Below, piece after piece: positions 1 through 8,685 of a DNA stretch of 32,395 nt; the stretch's first letter is position 1; every line of letters begins with the position of its first letter. A program made the position numbers and the translations under genes. Below the pieces are notes generated by a model. That model searched no databases, was not told the DNA's origin, and worked only from the letters and a program-made list of their open reading frames with translations. The DNA comes from Fundidesulfovibrio magnetotacticus (GTDB lineage: Bacteria; Desulfobacterota; Desulfovibrionia; Desulfovibrionales; Desulfovibrionaceae). The stretch is from NCBI RefSeq assembly GCF_013019105.1, contig NZ_BLTE01000028.1:1-32395 (forward strand). The letters are read 5' to 3'.

Positions 1-187
1 CCACGGGTTGATCCCACGCCGCTTGACGAGTTCAACGCCTTCAAGACAGGCGGGAGCGTAGGGGATGCGGCCCCGAAAGCCTACCCGCAGCAGACAGAGC
101 AAGGCCCACGCGGAGCCGCCGTGCCCGCACTGCGTTCCGATTTGGGGGAGTCGGTCAAGCAGTTCGAGAGAGCTGGGCGTGGCGGGA
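1..187 (+). pseudogene. 3'-truncated fragment of a phage lysozyme-like gene
   Basis: Frame 1 is open from the window edge. It reads a Pro/Gly/Gln-rich linker followed by PALRSDLGESVKQFE. The same block, PPMRPDLGESVKRFE, begins the C-terminal lysozyme-like domain of the protein at 22753-24496. DNA similarity continues a few bases past that motif (gttcgagag in both) and then fades just before the stop codon of the convergent glycosyltransferase gene at 191. Only the linker and the first residues of the domain remain, so this is a truncated paralogue on the opposite strand. The ORF reads on as antisense of the glycosyltransferase gene, which is not meaningful. The 5' part lies outside the window. 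Confidence 0.55.
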
Positions 188-190
188 GCG

Positions 191-1237
191 CTACAGTCGT
201 CCGTCCCGCACGAAGCGCTCCACGATCCCGAAGGCGAACTCGTTGCCCCGGAAGTCCACGGCGCGCACGCGCTCGCGGCAGCCCTCCACACGGGACTCGA
301 ATCCGGCCATGGCCGTCTCGTCGAGCTTGTGCATGTCCAGGTGCAGGCCGTAGCCCAGCTTCTCCAGGTAGAAGGCGTTGAGCCACTGCTCGAAGGCCCC
401 CTTCACGGGCAGGGAGACGATGGGCTTGCCGTAGAAAAGGGCCTCGCTCATGAGGGTGTGGCCGCCCCCGCAGATCACGTAGGCGCAGGAGGCCATGTCG
501 GCCAGCAGTCCGTCTTCGCTGAACTTCTTGAAGGTCAGGTTGCCCTCGCGGGCCTCGCGGTTGTAGCCGTAGACGATCACCGGACGCCCCAGGGTCTGGA
601 GCAGCGGCACGAAGCGCGGACAGATGGAGCAGCTCTGGTACACCAGGATGTGCTCGCCCACCGTCGCCTCGTGCTCGAACACCTTCTCCCGGTGGATGGG
701 CGGCGAGATGGCCCGCTGCGCGCCGGGCTTCAAGGGCGGCTGGTAGAAGCTGATGACCAGGTGCGCCGTGGAGTTGGAGAAGAGCCTGTCCACGGAGAAG
801 GACGTGCTCGCGAGGTCCCACCAGACGGCGCGGGGCAGCTGGTGCTCGCAGAGGGTGATGACGTGCTGGTGGTCCAGGGAGAGGCAGGGCACGCCCGCGC
901 GTCTGGCCGCGATGGGCACGAAGTATTCGTAGTCCGAGAGGCAGACGTCGGGCTTGAAGTCCTCGATGAGCCTGCCCAGGCGGGCCAGTTCGCTGCCCCT
1001 GCGGGCGAAGGTCTTCACGGCCAGGGCCACGGTGGCGGGCAGGTCCAGGGCGTAGTTCTTGTAGCGCGTGCCGGGGTTGAGCACGGTCTCCACGCGGTGG
1101 CCGCGCCGCAGGATCCCGGCGGCCTCCTCGCTGGTGACGAAAAGGAACTCGTGCTGCGGGAAGGCCCTTGCCAGGGTGAGCGCTCGGATGGCGTGGCCGT
1201 GCTGGGAGCCGTGGACGCCGTAGAGGATGCGGGCCAT
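191..1237 (-). CDS. MurG-like glycosyltransferase (GT-B fold)
   Basis: A 348-aa protein beginning MARILYGVHGSQHGH. The N-terminal GSQHGHAIRA and the C-terminal CGGGHTLMSEALFYGKPIV match the acceptor and nucleotide-sugar-binding halves of MurG/UDP-GlcNAc-type glycosyltransferases (the group often annotated as glycosyltransferase family 28 or Glyco_trans_1_3). It probably transfers a sugar from a nucleotide donor on the cytoplasmic face during glycan assembly. The ATG at 1237 shares one base with the TGA of asnB, so translation is coupled. It is the last gene of a three-gene operon with asnB and a family 4 glycosyltransferase. The donor and acceptor cannot be read from sequence. The 3' end abuts a phage gene fragment on the other strand. 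Confidence 0.85.
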   Translation of the reverse strand: MARILYGVHGSQHGHAIRALTLARAFPQHEFLFVTSEEAAGILRRGHRVETVLNPGTRYKNYALDLPATVALAVKTFARRGSELARLGRLIEDFKPDVCLSDYEYFVPIAARRAGVPCLSLDHQHVITLCEHQLPRAVWWDLASTSFSVDRLFSNSTAHLVISFYQPPLKPGAQRAISPPIHREKVFEHEATVGEHILVYQSCSICPRFVPLLQTLGRPVIVYGYNREAREGNLTFKKFSEDGLLADMASCAYVICGGGHTLMSEALFYGKPIVSLPVKGAFEQWLNAFYLEKLGYGLHLDMHKLDETAMAGFESRVEGCRERVRAVDFRGNEFAFGIVERFVRDGRL

Positions 1238-3135
1238 CAGGACACGTCCGGCTTGTTGTGGGCCAGCCACAGTTGGAGCACCAGCAGGGTCCACAGCTCC
1301 TTGCGGCGGTCTCGCCGTCCCGAGTCGTGCTCGTGGACGAGTCCGCGCACGGTCTTGGGGTCGAAGAGGCCTTGTCGCCGCAGGTGGTCCTCGCCCAGAA
1401 GCTCTTCCACCAGGGGCTTGAGCTTGTCGCGCAGCCAGCGGGCCACGGGGATGAGGAACCCGCGCTTGTTGCGCGTGCGGATCTCCTCGGGCAGCAGATG
1501 CGCCAGGGCCTTCTTGAGGAGGTATTTGCGGGAGAGGCCCCGGAGCTTCATGTGCGTGGGCAGGCGGCAGGCGAACTCGGCCACGTCGCGGTCCAGGAAG
1601 GGGGCGCGGGCCTCCAGGGAGTGCATCATGGTGCAGCGGTCCACCTTCACCAGGATGTAGTCCAGCAGGTACTGGCGGCAGTAGGCGTGGAAGAGGCGGT
1701 CCAGGTCCGCGGACGCGCTCGAGCGGTCGAAGGTGCGCCGCGTGGAGGCGAAGAGCTGGGGCGCGTCCAGCCCCAGGGGGGCGGGGTCGCGCCAGAGTTG
1801 GCGCTGCAGCTCGGGGTGCAGGGCGGTGAGCCAGTCCTGCACGCGCAGCCAGGGGGCCTGACGCGCGCCGTGCAGGAAGGTGGCCGCGCCCAGGCGCAGG
1901 TTCACGTAGCCGTCCGAGGCCGGGAGCGCGGCGCAGGCGGGATCGACCACGAAGCGGCGCACGGGGCGGGGCAGGGCGTTGTAGAGCCTGGCGGCCTGGA
2001 AGCCCTGGAAGTGCTCGTAGCCCGCGAAGAGTTCGTCCGCGCCGTCGCCGCCCAGGGCCACGGTGACCTCCTGGCGCGTCACCTTGGAGAGCAGGTACGT
2101 GGGGGCGATGGAGGGGTCTGCCATGGGCTCGTCGAAACGGGTGACGATCTCGGGGAGCAGTCCCGCGCAGTCTTCCGCCGAGAGGATGTGCTCGTGGTGC
2201 TCGGTGTCCCACATGCGGGCCACGCTGCGGGCGTAGGCGGACTCGTCGTAGCTGGCCTCGCGGAAGCCGATGGAGAAGGTTTTGATGCGCGGAGCCTGCC
2301 CGGCCATGAGCGCGGCCACCAGGGAGGAGTCGATGCCGCCGGAGAGGAACACGCCCAGGGGCACGTCGGAGATCATGCGCCGTTTCACGGCCTGGGCCAT
2401 CAGTCGTTCCAGCTCCCGGCCCAGCTCCGCCTCGGAGGCGCGGGCGGGCTCGGGCGCGGGGAGCGACCAGTAGCGGCCCAGGGTGACGCGGCCCTCGCGC
2501 AGTTCCAGCCAGTGGGAGGGCGGGAGCTTCTTCACCTGGCGGTAGATGGACTCCGGCGAGGGGACGTATTCGTAGGCCAGGAAGCGGGCCAGGGTGGCGG
2601 CTTCCACGTCCAGGCGCAGTCCCGGCACGCGGCGCAGGGCCGAAGACTCGGAGGCGAAGGCGAAAAGCCCGTTCTGGAGCGTGTAGAAGAAGGGCTTCTT
2701 GCCGAAGCGGTCGCGGGCGCAGAAGAGCGTGCGCTCGCGGCGGTCCCAGAGGGCGAAGGCGAACATGCCCTCGAAGCGCTCCAGACAGCGCGGCCCCCAC
2801 TGGAGCCATCCGGCCAGGATCACCTCGGTGTCGGAGCAGGTGCGGAAGGCGTGGCCCAGGGCTTCGAGCGCGGCGCGGATCTCGCGGTAGTTGTAGATTT
2901 CGCCGTTGAAGGTCACGGCCAGGCGGCCGTGGGCGTCCTCCATGGGTTGGGCGCCGGTGGAGAGGTCGATGATGGAGAGACGGCGATGTCCCAGTGCGGC
3001 GGGTCCGTCGCGCCAGTGGCCGCAGCCGTCTGGTCCCCGGTGGGCCATGGAGGCGGTCATGGCCTGGAGGGATTCCATGGCCTCGGGCGGGAGGGGCCGG
3101 CCGAGGGAGTCCACCAGCCCGGCGATGCCGCACAC
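1237..3135 (-). CDS. asnB: Asparagine synthetase (glutamine-hydrolysing)
   Basis: A 632-aa protein starting MCGIAGL, so Cys2 is the Ntn glutaminase nucleophile after Met removal. The glutaminase domain covers about residues 2-200 (RRLSIIDLS, FNGEIYN, CSDTEVI). The synthetase domain carries the ATP-pyrophosphatase loop LSGGIDSS near 264-271 and GGDGADELFAGY further on. It transfers glutamine amide nitrogen to aspartate or another carboxylate. Full-length AsnB copies are common in exopolysaccharide and O-antigen clusters of this kind. Here asnB lies between two glycosyltransferase genes with a 3-nt gap upstream and a 1-nt overlap downstream, so it may amidate a sugar acid or peptide substituent instead of serving only asparagine supply. 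Family certain; glycan-specific substrate inferred. Confidence 0.93.
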   Translation of the reverse strand: MCGIAGLVDSLGRPLPPEAMESLQAMTASMAHRGPDGCGHWRDGPAALGHRRLSIIDLSTGAQPMEDAHGRLAVTFNGEIYNYREIRAALEALGHAFRTCSDTEVILAGWLQWGPRCLERFEGMFAFALWDRRERTLFCARDRFGKKPFFYTLQNGLFAFASESSALRRVPGLRLDVEAATLARFLAYEYVPSPESIYRQVKKLPPSHWLELREGRVTLGRYWSLPAPEPARASEAELGRELERLMAQAVKRRMISDVPLGVFLSGGIDSSLVAALMAGQAPRIKTFSIGFREASYDESAYARSVARMWDTEHHEHILSAEDCAGLLPEIVTRFDEPMADPSIAPTYLLSKVTRQEVTVALGGDGADELFAGYEHFQGFQAARLYNALPRPVRRFVVDPACAALPASDGYVNLRLGAATFLHGARQAPWLRVQDWLTALHPELQRQLWRDPAPLGLDAPQLFASTRRTFDRSSASADLDRLFHAYCRQYLLDYILVKVDRCTMMHSLEARAPFLDRDVAEFACRLPTHMKLRGLSRKYLLKKALAHLLPEEIRTRNKRGFLIPVARWLRDKLKPLVEELLGEDHLRRQGLFDPKTVRGLVHEHDSGRRDRRKELWTLLVLQLWLAHNKPDVS

Positions 3136-3138
3136 GGC

Positions 3139-4380
3139 CTAGGGCTCCTGCCCGGCAGGCGGGCTGGTGTGGGCGCGGAAGAGCTCGTAGAGGCTGTGGG
3201 CGTTGACCTCGGGATCGAACATTTCGCGCACGAGGCGTTGTCCGGCTTCGGCCATGGCCAACGCGCCGTCGCGGTCGGCGGCCATGGCGCGGATGGCTTC
3301 GGCCAGGCCCTCGGGGTCGCGCTGGGGGGCGATGAGACCGGTCTCGCCGTGACGGATCACTTCCGGGATGCCGCAGACGTCCGTGGCCACCACGGGGAGT
3401 CGGCGGGAGAGGGCCTCCATGATCACGTTGGGGATGCCGTCGCGGTCGCCCGAGGCGTGCACGACGCTGGGCACCACCATGATGTCCTGGGAGGCCATGA
3501 GCCAGGCGGTCTCGTCGTGGGAGAGGAAGCCCGGCATGCACACCGCGTCCTCCAGGCCAAGGCGCTTGCGCAGGGCCTTGAGCAGGGGGTCCTGGAAGCC
3601 GGAGCCCACCAGGGTGAGCCGAAAGGGGAAGCCCTGGCGCTTGAGCAGGGCGCAGGCGCGCAGGAGCACGTCGAAGCCCTTGGTGCGCGCGAAGCGGCCC
3701 ACGGCCAGGAGCTTGCAGGGCGGCGTCATGTCCGCGGCAGCTAGGCCGTGGTCCCTGAAGGTGAGGCTGTTGTAGACGAGGTGGATCTTGTCCTCGTGGC
3801 CCGGGGCCTGGGAGGCCAGGTAGCCCTTGTTGGCCAGGTTGTTCACGCGCACGAAGAGCGCGTCGCGAATTTTTTCGGCCAGCGCGCCGTCGGGGGGGTA
3901 GATGTCTCCCGCGCGTCCGGCCATGGAATAGGGCACGCCCGTGAGCTGCGAGGCCACCCATGCGGCGGTGGCTGGGCCGCCAGCCCAGGGGGCGTGGATG
4001 TGGTCCACTGCGTCGCGCTGGAGAAGCCGGGCCAGGCGGAATCCCGCCAGGAAGGCCCAGAGGCTCTCGGCCGTCACCTCCAGGCTGCACCAGCGGCGCA
4101 GGAGCATGCGCCGGGCCAGGTCCCTGAACACGCCCGGGCGGCGCTTGTTCCACCAGAGCACGTCGCGCAGGATGAGCGGTAGGGCGAAGAGGCCCATGCG
4201 GCGTACGCCGTAGGAATAGTCGATCATTTCGGGGGAGAGGTTCCGGAGCTTCTTGCCGTAGAGACTGTAGGCCAGCACGTGCAGTCCCAGGCGGCGCAAC
4301 GCCCGGACTTCCCGGAAGATGAAGGTCTCCGAGGAGAGGGGGAACCAGAGCAGGACGTAGGCGATTTTGGGCAGATTCAA
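3139..4380 (-). CDS. Glycosyltransferase family 4 (GT-B)
   Basis: A 413-aa protein. The N-terminal domain has IAYVLLWFPLSSETFIFREV, typical of glycosyltransferases that begin with a 'FP..SETFI' segment. The C-terminal donor domain has LLAVGRFARTKGFDVLL and the E-x7-E region HASGDRDGIPNVIMEAL followed by LPVVATDVCGIPEVI. It likely adds a hexose from a nucleotide sugar to a lipid-linked glycan. The start is TTG at 4380, preceded by gcgagg seven bases upstream; no better ATG keeps the conserved N-terminus. It is the first gene of the operon with asnB and the MurG-like gene. The 191-bp gap to divergent cheV should hold both promoters; I see no convincing hexamer pair there. Confidence 0.9.
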   Translation of the reverse strand: MNLPKIAYVLLWFPLSSETFIFREVRALRRLGLHVLAYSLYGKKLRNLSPEMIDYSYGVRRMGLFALPLILRDVLWWNKRRPGVFRDLARRMLLRRWCSLEVTAESLWAFLAGFRLARLLQRDAVDHIHAPWAGGPATAAWVASQLTGVPYSMAGRAGDIYPPDGALAEKIRDALFVRVNNLANKGYLASQAPGHEDKIHLVYNSLTFRDHGLAAADMTPPCKLLAVGRFARTKGFDVLLRACALLKRQGFPFRLTLVGSGFQDPLLKALRKRLGLEDAVCMPGFLSHDETAWLMASQDIMVVPSVVHASGDRDGIPNVIMEALSRRLPVVATDVCGIPEVIRHGETGLIAPQRDPEGLAEAIRAMAADRDGALAMAEAGQRLVREMFDPEVNAHSLYELFRAHTSPPAGQEP

Positions 4381-4571
4381 GGTGCGGCCTCGCAGGGGAA
4401 ACGCCGTTGGCGTTTGGGGGTTCTATTCCAGGCTGGGCACGGTGTAAAGCGCCGGGCGCAAGGGCGCAGGAAGGCCTTGACAAGGGGCGCGATGTATCTC
4501 AACGGTGGTAAGGTCACGCGAAGCGGCGTCGCACGATCCGGCATTCCACAACCGTCCAGCCAGAGGCCTCC

Positions 4572-5549
4572 ATGAGTCAGACGAACATTCTGCTTGAGTC
4601 AGGGACAAACGAGCTCGAAATCGTTGAGTTCTTCATCGACGAGGAGACCGAGGACGGCGGAAATTACCGCAGCTATTTCGGGGTGAACGTCGCCAAGGTT
4701 CTGGAAATCATTCGCAAGCCCAAGGTGACGGAGATGCCCTCCACGCCGCATCCCGCCGTGAAGGGCACGTTCAACCTGCGCTCGCGCATCATCCCGCTCA
4801 TCGACCTCTCCATCTGGCTGGGCAAGGTGATGGTGCGCAACGAGGCCCCCAAGGTGATCGTGAGCGAGTTCAACAACATCACCAACGCCTTTCTGGTGTC
4901 GGGCGTAACGCGCATCCACCGCCTGAGCTGGGAACAGGTGGAGCCGCCCAGCGGCTACGTGGCCAGCTTCTCCTCCAACAGCTTCACGGGCGTGGTGAAA
5001 TTCGAAGACCGCATCGTGCTGCTTCTGGACATGGAAAAGATCATCTGGGACCTGAACCCCAGCCTGGCCATGCGCGAGGAGCCCGATGAGGAGGCCCGCG
5101 TGGAGGCCACCGACGAGATCGCCTACCGCGCCCTGGTGGTGGACGATTCGGGCTCCATCCGCAAGCTCATCGTGAACACCCTCCTGCGCGACGGCTACGA
5201 GGTGGAGCAGGACATCAACGGCCAGCAGGCCTGGGAGCGCCTGGTGCGGCACAAGCAGCGCGCGCAGGACGAGGGCATCGACATCCTGGAACTGGTGAAT
5301 CTGGTGGTCACCGACATTGAGATGCCCGCCATGGACGGCCACAACCTCTGCAAGCGCATCAAGGACGACCCCGTGCTGCGCGACATCCCGGTGATTCTCT
5401 TCAGCTCGCTCATCAACGAGAAACTTTTCCACAAGGGCACGTCCGTGGGCGCGGACGACCAGATCACCAAGCCCGAGATCACCACGCTCACGCAGCGCTC
5501 CAAGGCGCTCATCGAGCAGAAGGGCCGCCCCCGGCCGCGTTCCCGGTAA
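4572..5549 (+). CDS. cheV: Chemotaxis coupling protein CheV (CheW + receiver)
   Basis: A 325-aa protein. Residues 10-165 form a CheW-like domain (YFGVNVAKVLEII, LRSRIIPLIDLSIWLG, VVKFEDRIVLLLDMEKI), ending in a short acidic linker. Residues about 187-315 form a receiver domain with ALVVDDSGSIRKL, phospho-acceptor Asp in VVTDIEMPAMDG, SSL after strand 4 and the conserved Lys in QITKPE. CheV links chemoreceptors to CheA and its receiver tunes the array, usually in adaptation. It is transcribed alone, divergent from the glycan operon, and followed by a tRNA gene. The ATG at 4572 has agagg upstream. Length and domain order are normal for the family. Confidence 0.95.
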   Translation: MSQTNILLESGTNELEIVEFFIDEETEDGGNYRSYFGVNVAKVLEIIRKPKVTEMPSTPHPAVKGTFNLRSRIIPLIDLSIWLGKVMVRNEAPKVIVSEFNNITNAFLVSGVTRIHRLSWEQVEPPSGYVASFSSNSFTGVVKFEDRIVLLLDMEKIIWDLNPSLAMREEPDEEARVEATDEIAYRALVVDDSGSIRKLIVNTLLRDGYEVEQDINGQQAWERLVRHKQRAQDEGIDILELVNLVVTDIEMPAMDGHNLCKRIKDDPVLRDIPVILFSSLINEKLFHKGTSVGADDQITKPEITTLTQRSKALIEQKGRPRPRSR

Positions 5550-5601
5550 GGGGCGTCTTGCCCGGCGGCGCGAGCGCGTGTAAGGGATGCGTTCCGCGCG
5601 C

Positions 5602-5691
5602 GGAGGGATGGCCGAGCGGTTTAAGGCGGTGGTCTTGAAAACCACTGGCGGGGCAACCTGTCCGGGGGTTCGAATCCCTCTCCCTCCGCCA
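5602..5691 (+). tRNA. tRNA-Ser (anticodon UGA)
   Basis: A 90-nt class II tRNA. The acceptor stem GGAGGGA pairs with TCCCTCC, followed by discriminator G and an encoded CCA (5689-5691). The D-arm starts TGGCCGAGCGGTTTAAGGC. The anticodon stem GTGGT/ACCAC encloses CTTGAAA, giving anticodon TGA (reads UCA and other UCN). A long variable arm and the T-arm with GGTTCGAATCC follow. Serine tRNA 3' ends are frequent integration sites for mobile DNA, and the 1.1 kb after this gene is poor in convincing genes, but no integrase is visible. Confidence 0.97.
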
Positions 5692-5752
5692 CATGACGAT
5701 TCAGGGAAGTCCGAGAAAGTCCGAAAACCCCTGAAAATATTACGAGGCTGGG

Positions 5753-6298
5753 CTAGCGATAGTCCAGCCTCATCCAGTTCTGTCCATCGACAGCCGGACA
5801 CCTGCCGAACTCGACCGGACAACACGTGGTCGGATCGGGGTTCGGCCCCGGAGGTCGCATGGCGCTGCCATCGCCCCGGATTTGTTCGACGGGCTGGCGG
5901 CCGTCGTCCACCACGATGCCCAGGGAGGACACGGTGGTCATCTGGGAAGAGAACTGTCCGTAGAGCACCTGGATGTCCAGAAACATCACCGCTACCCCAC
6001 CGGCGCTGGTGCGGTCCTCGAAGGATTCCAGAGCCACTACGTCCCTGAAACGGGCCTTGAACGCGTTGTCGAGGGCCTGGGTAATCAGGGCCGGGTCGGC
6101 GTCGGGAATGATGCCTGGCGAGGCCGAAGGGCTCCGGCCATGGCGCGCGGGTCGCCGGCGAACTTCATGGCGGAGCGCCGCGGCTTTCAACGGCCCTTCG
6201 TCCCGGCCGTCACGCCTGCCGGTCAAAGAAGTCGGGGCCATCGGTTCGCTAGGCGGGATGCATGACATTTTCGTGTAGGGTTTCTTTACATTCGCCAT
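5753..6298 (-). CDS. Hypothetical protein, possibly degraded
   Basis: The C-terminal two thirds look like real protein: GIIPDADPALITQALD, FKARFRDVVALESFEDRTS, VAVMFLDIQVLYGQF and LGIVVDDGRQPVEQI are well-mixed segments with codon use like neighbouring genes. The N-terminal part (TGRRDGRDEGPLKAAALRHEVRR) is Arg-rich and looks like out-of-frame reading, so the original start may be lost or frameshifted. I do not recognise the family. A truncated lipoprotein or periplasmic protein is possible but not shown. It lies 60 bp after tRNA-Ser on the opposite strand. The start given is only the nearest in-frame ATG. Confidence 0.35.
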   Translation of the reverse strand: MANVKKPYTKMSCIPPSEPMAPTSLTGRRDGRDEGPLKAAALRHEVRRRPARHGRSPSASPGIIPDADPALITQALDNAFKARFRDVVALESFEDRTSAGGVAVMFLDIQVLYGQFSSQMTTVSSLGIVVDDGRQPVEQIRGDGSAMRPPGPNPDPTTCCPVEFGRCPAVDGQNWMRLDYR

Positions 6299-6800
6299 GA
6301 ATTCCATTTGCAGCATGTTCTAACCATGGGGAATCATGCGACACTGGAAGTTGCACGGTGCTTGCATAAAGATTACGAGCGCGTAATGCTCATTCCAGGA
6401 ATAGGGGGGGCTTGGGGCCTCCGCCTGGTCGTTCGTGCTTTGGTTGCATTTCGCGCATACGGAGTGTCCTGTGTTCCCTCTGGAGCGGCGCGGCATCATG
6501 GCTGGGCGCGTGGTTCACGAGCACGAAAGATGGTCCGGGTGAAAGGAACGATTTGCGGTGGCCATGTCCGCGACACGCTCCCTGGGCCATGCGCAATGCT
6601 CCCCGTGGGCCTTGCCTGCGGCGTGGAGAACCGCATGGCCCGCGAAACGGGCCAGTCGCCTACAGGGGCTTCAGCGGCGAAACGGGTTCTGGATGGACGC
6701 ACGGGATACGCCGTATAGAGACGCTTGATTTGCGGTTCGTGTCTTGAATGGCTGTAAGAGCTGCGTACTAACCCGCTGGGCAAGGCGACAGGAGGGAGCC
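6299..6800. other. About 500 bp without a recognisable gene
   Basis: Several overlapping ORFs on both strands are Arg/Gly/Pro-rich and lack a ribosome-binding site or a recognisable motif. Base composition is mixed, with an AT-richer patch near 6250-6400. It must contain the promoter of the PilZ gene, but I could not assign hexamers with confidence. Confidence 0.5.
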
Positions 6801-7130
6801 ATGGATGAGCGTCGTTATTACAACCGCGTGCCTGTGTCCTATCATGCGAACGGATATGATTGCACAATAAACATCGAGGGCAAGCTCTATTCCGCGAGGC
6901 TGATGGACATCAGTCAGGGCGGGGCGAAGCTGGAAGTCGGTGATCTTTATGGCGGTGATGCCTACAAGATGGATGGCGCCATCATCGACGACTATTACGA
7001 ACAACCCTATCTGGCGGGGAAATATTATACCGTGGCATGGCACAAGGATGAGTACATAGGCATTTCGTTTTCCGAGCCGCTTTCGAGGAGCTACGACGCG
7101 CTCTACGATTACTACGCCGCGACGGCTTAG
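6801..7130 (+). CDS. PilZ-domain protein, single domain
   Basis: A 109-aa protein. It opens MDERRYYNRVPVSY, giving the RxxxR c-di-GMP-binding motif near residues 4-8. It continues with LMDISQGGAKLEV, the (D/N)xSxxG motif near residues 40-45, and a beta-rich remainder ending in YYTVAWHKDEYIGISF. PilZ proteins bind cyclic di-GMP and alter motility, polysaccharide export or enzyme activity. The ATG follows a strong aggagg (about 6790). The gene is monocistronic and ends in a hairpin region shared with the convergent glycan operon. Target partner unknown; proximity to glycan genes and cheV fits surface or motility control. Confidence 0.9.
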   Translation: MDERRYYNRVPVSYHANGYDCTINIEGKLYSARLMDISQGGAKLEVGDLYGGDAYKMDGAIIDDYYEQPYLAGKYYTVAWHKDEYIGISFSEPLSRSYDALYDYYAATA

Positions 7131-7271
7131 CCAGGGCAGCGCACCCCAGGGCCATCCGGTTCGGTCCAGGTTCGCGGTCATCCCCGGCATCCCTCGAAGG
7201 CTTTGAACGCGTCCGGCCGGTGCGGGAAGTGGACAGATGAGCCTTTTCGGGACGACGATGAACCTTGGCCT

Positions 7272-7287
7272 TCGGTCAGCTGACCGA
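7272..7287. repeat. 16-bp perfect palindrome
   Basis: TCGGTCAGCTGACCGA is its own reverse complement. It lies between the PilZ gene and the terminator, so it may be a protein site or part of a 3'-UTR structure. Function unknown. Confidence 0.4.
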
Positions 7288-7321
7288 TACGGCCCGCGCG
7301 CCGCATCCGCCAGAAGGAGAA

Positions 7322-7348
7322 GGCGGGGGCCTTGGCCCCCGCCTTTTT
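7322..7348 (+). terminator. Rho-independent terminator after the PilZ gene
   Basis: A 10-bp stem GGCGGGGGCC/GGCCCCCGCC with a TT centre is followed directly by TTTTT on the + strand. It sits between convergent units (PilZ + and epimerase -) and could act on both, but the T-run favours the + direction. Confidence 0.75.
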
Positions 7349-7376
7349 CAATCTCTCGTCAGCCTCCCCGGTGAAG

Positions 7377-7447
7377 CCCGCGAAGCAATCGCGGGTCCAG
7401 GGGGATCATCCCCCTGGCGGGAGAGGCCAGAGAGGGCAGCGCCCTCT
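7377..7447. repeat. GC-rich palindrome cluster a
   Basis: Three short hairpins lie in a row: CCCGCGA/TCGCGGG (7377-7395), CCAGGGGGA-TCA-TCCCCCTGG (7397-7417) and AGAGGGC-AGC-GCCCTCT (7431-7447). Two of the three have 3-nt loops. The middle hairpin is almost identical to one in cluster b (8644-8664). They follow the epimerase gene. Confidence 0.8.
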
Positions 7448-7470
7448 ATGGCCGCCGGAGGCCTTTTGGA

Positions 7471-8556
<1,086 letters not shown>

Positions 8557-8575
8557 GTGAAAGCTCCTTAAGAGC

Positions 8576-8664
8576 GGGGGCGCTGCCCCCGAACCCCCGC
8601 CAGGGCTCTGCCCTGGACCCGGCAGGGCGCTGCCCTGCACCCGCCAGGGGGATGATCCCCCTGG
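8576..8664. repeat. GC-rich palindrome cluster b
   Basis: Four hairpins with 3-nt loops: GGGGGC-GCT-GCCCCC (8576-8590), CCAGGGC-TCT-GCCCTGG (8600-8616), GCAGGGC-GCT-GCCCTGC (8622-8638) and CCAGGGGGA-TGA-TCCCCCTGG (8644-8664). They fill the gap between two genes of the same operon and would fold strongly in its mRNA. Confidence 0.85.
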
Positions 8665-8685
8665 ACCCGCAAAGGGGGGCGGTTG

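Noticed and set aside
191-4483. A 1430-codon minus-strand frame ending in the MurG-like gene
   Set aside because: Only the last 348 codons are a real protein. The upstream part reads asnB and the family 4 glycosyltransferase gene out of frame; the real start at 1237 couples to the asnB stop.
5692-5752. Possible attachment site after tRNA-Ser
   Set aside because: There is no integrase and no second copy of the tRNA 3' end in the window, so integration cannot be supported.
4599-5825. A 408-codon frame antisense to cheV and the tRNA
   Set aside because: It is a mirror of cheV coding bias and runs through a clear tRNA gene.
6308-6718. A 136-codon + strand ORF
   Set aside because: No ribosome-binding site, Arg/Gly-rich, unusual composition and no motif.
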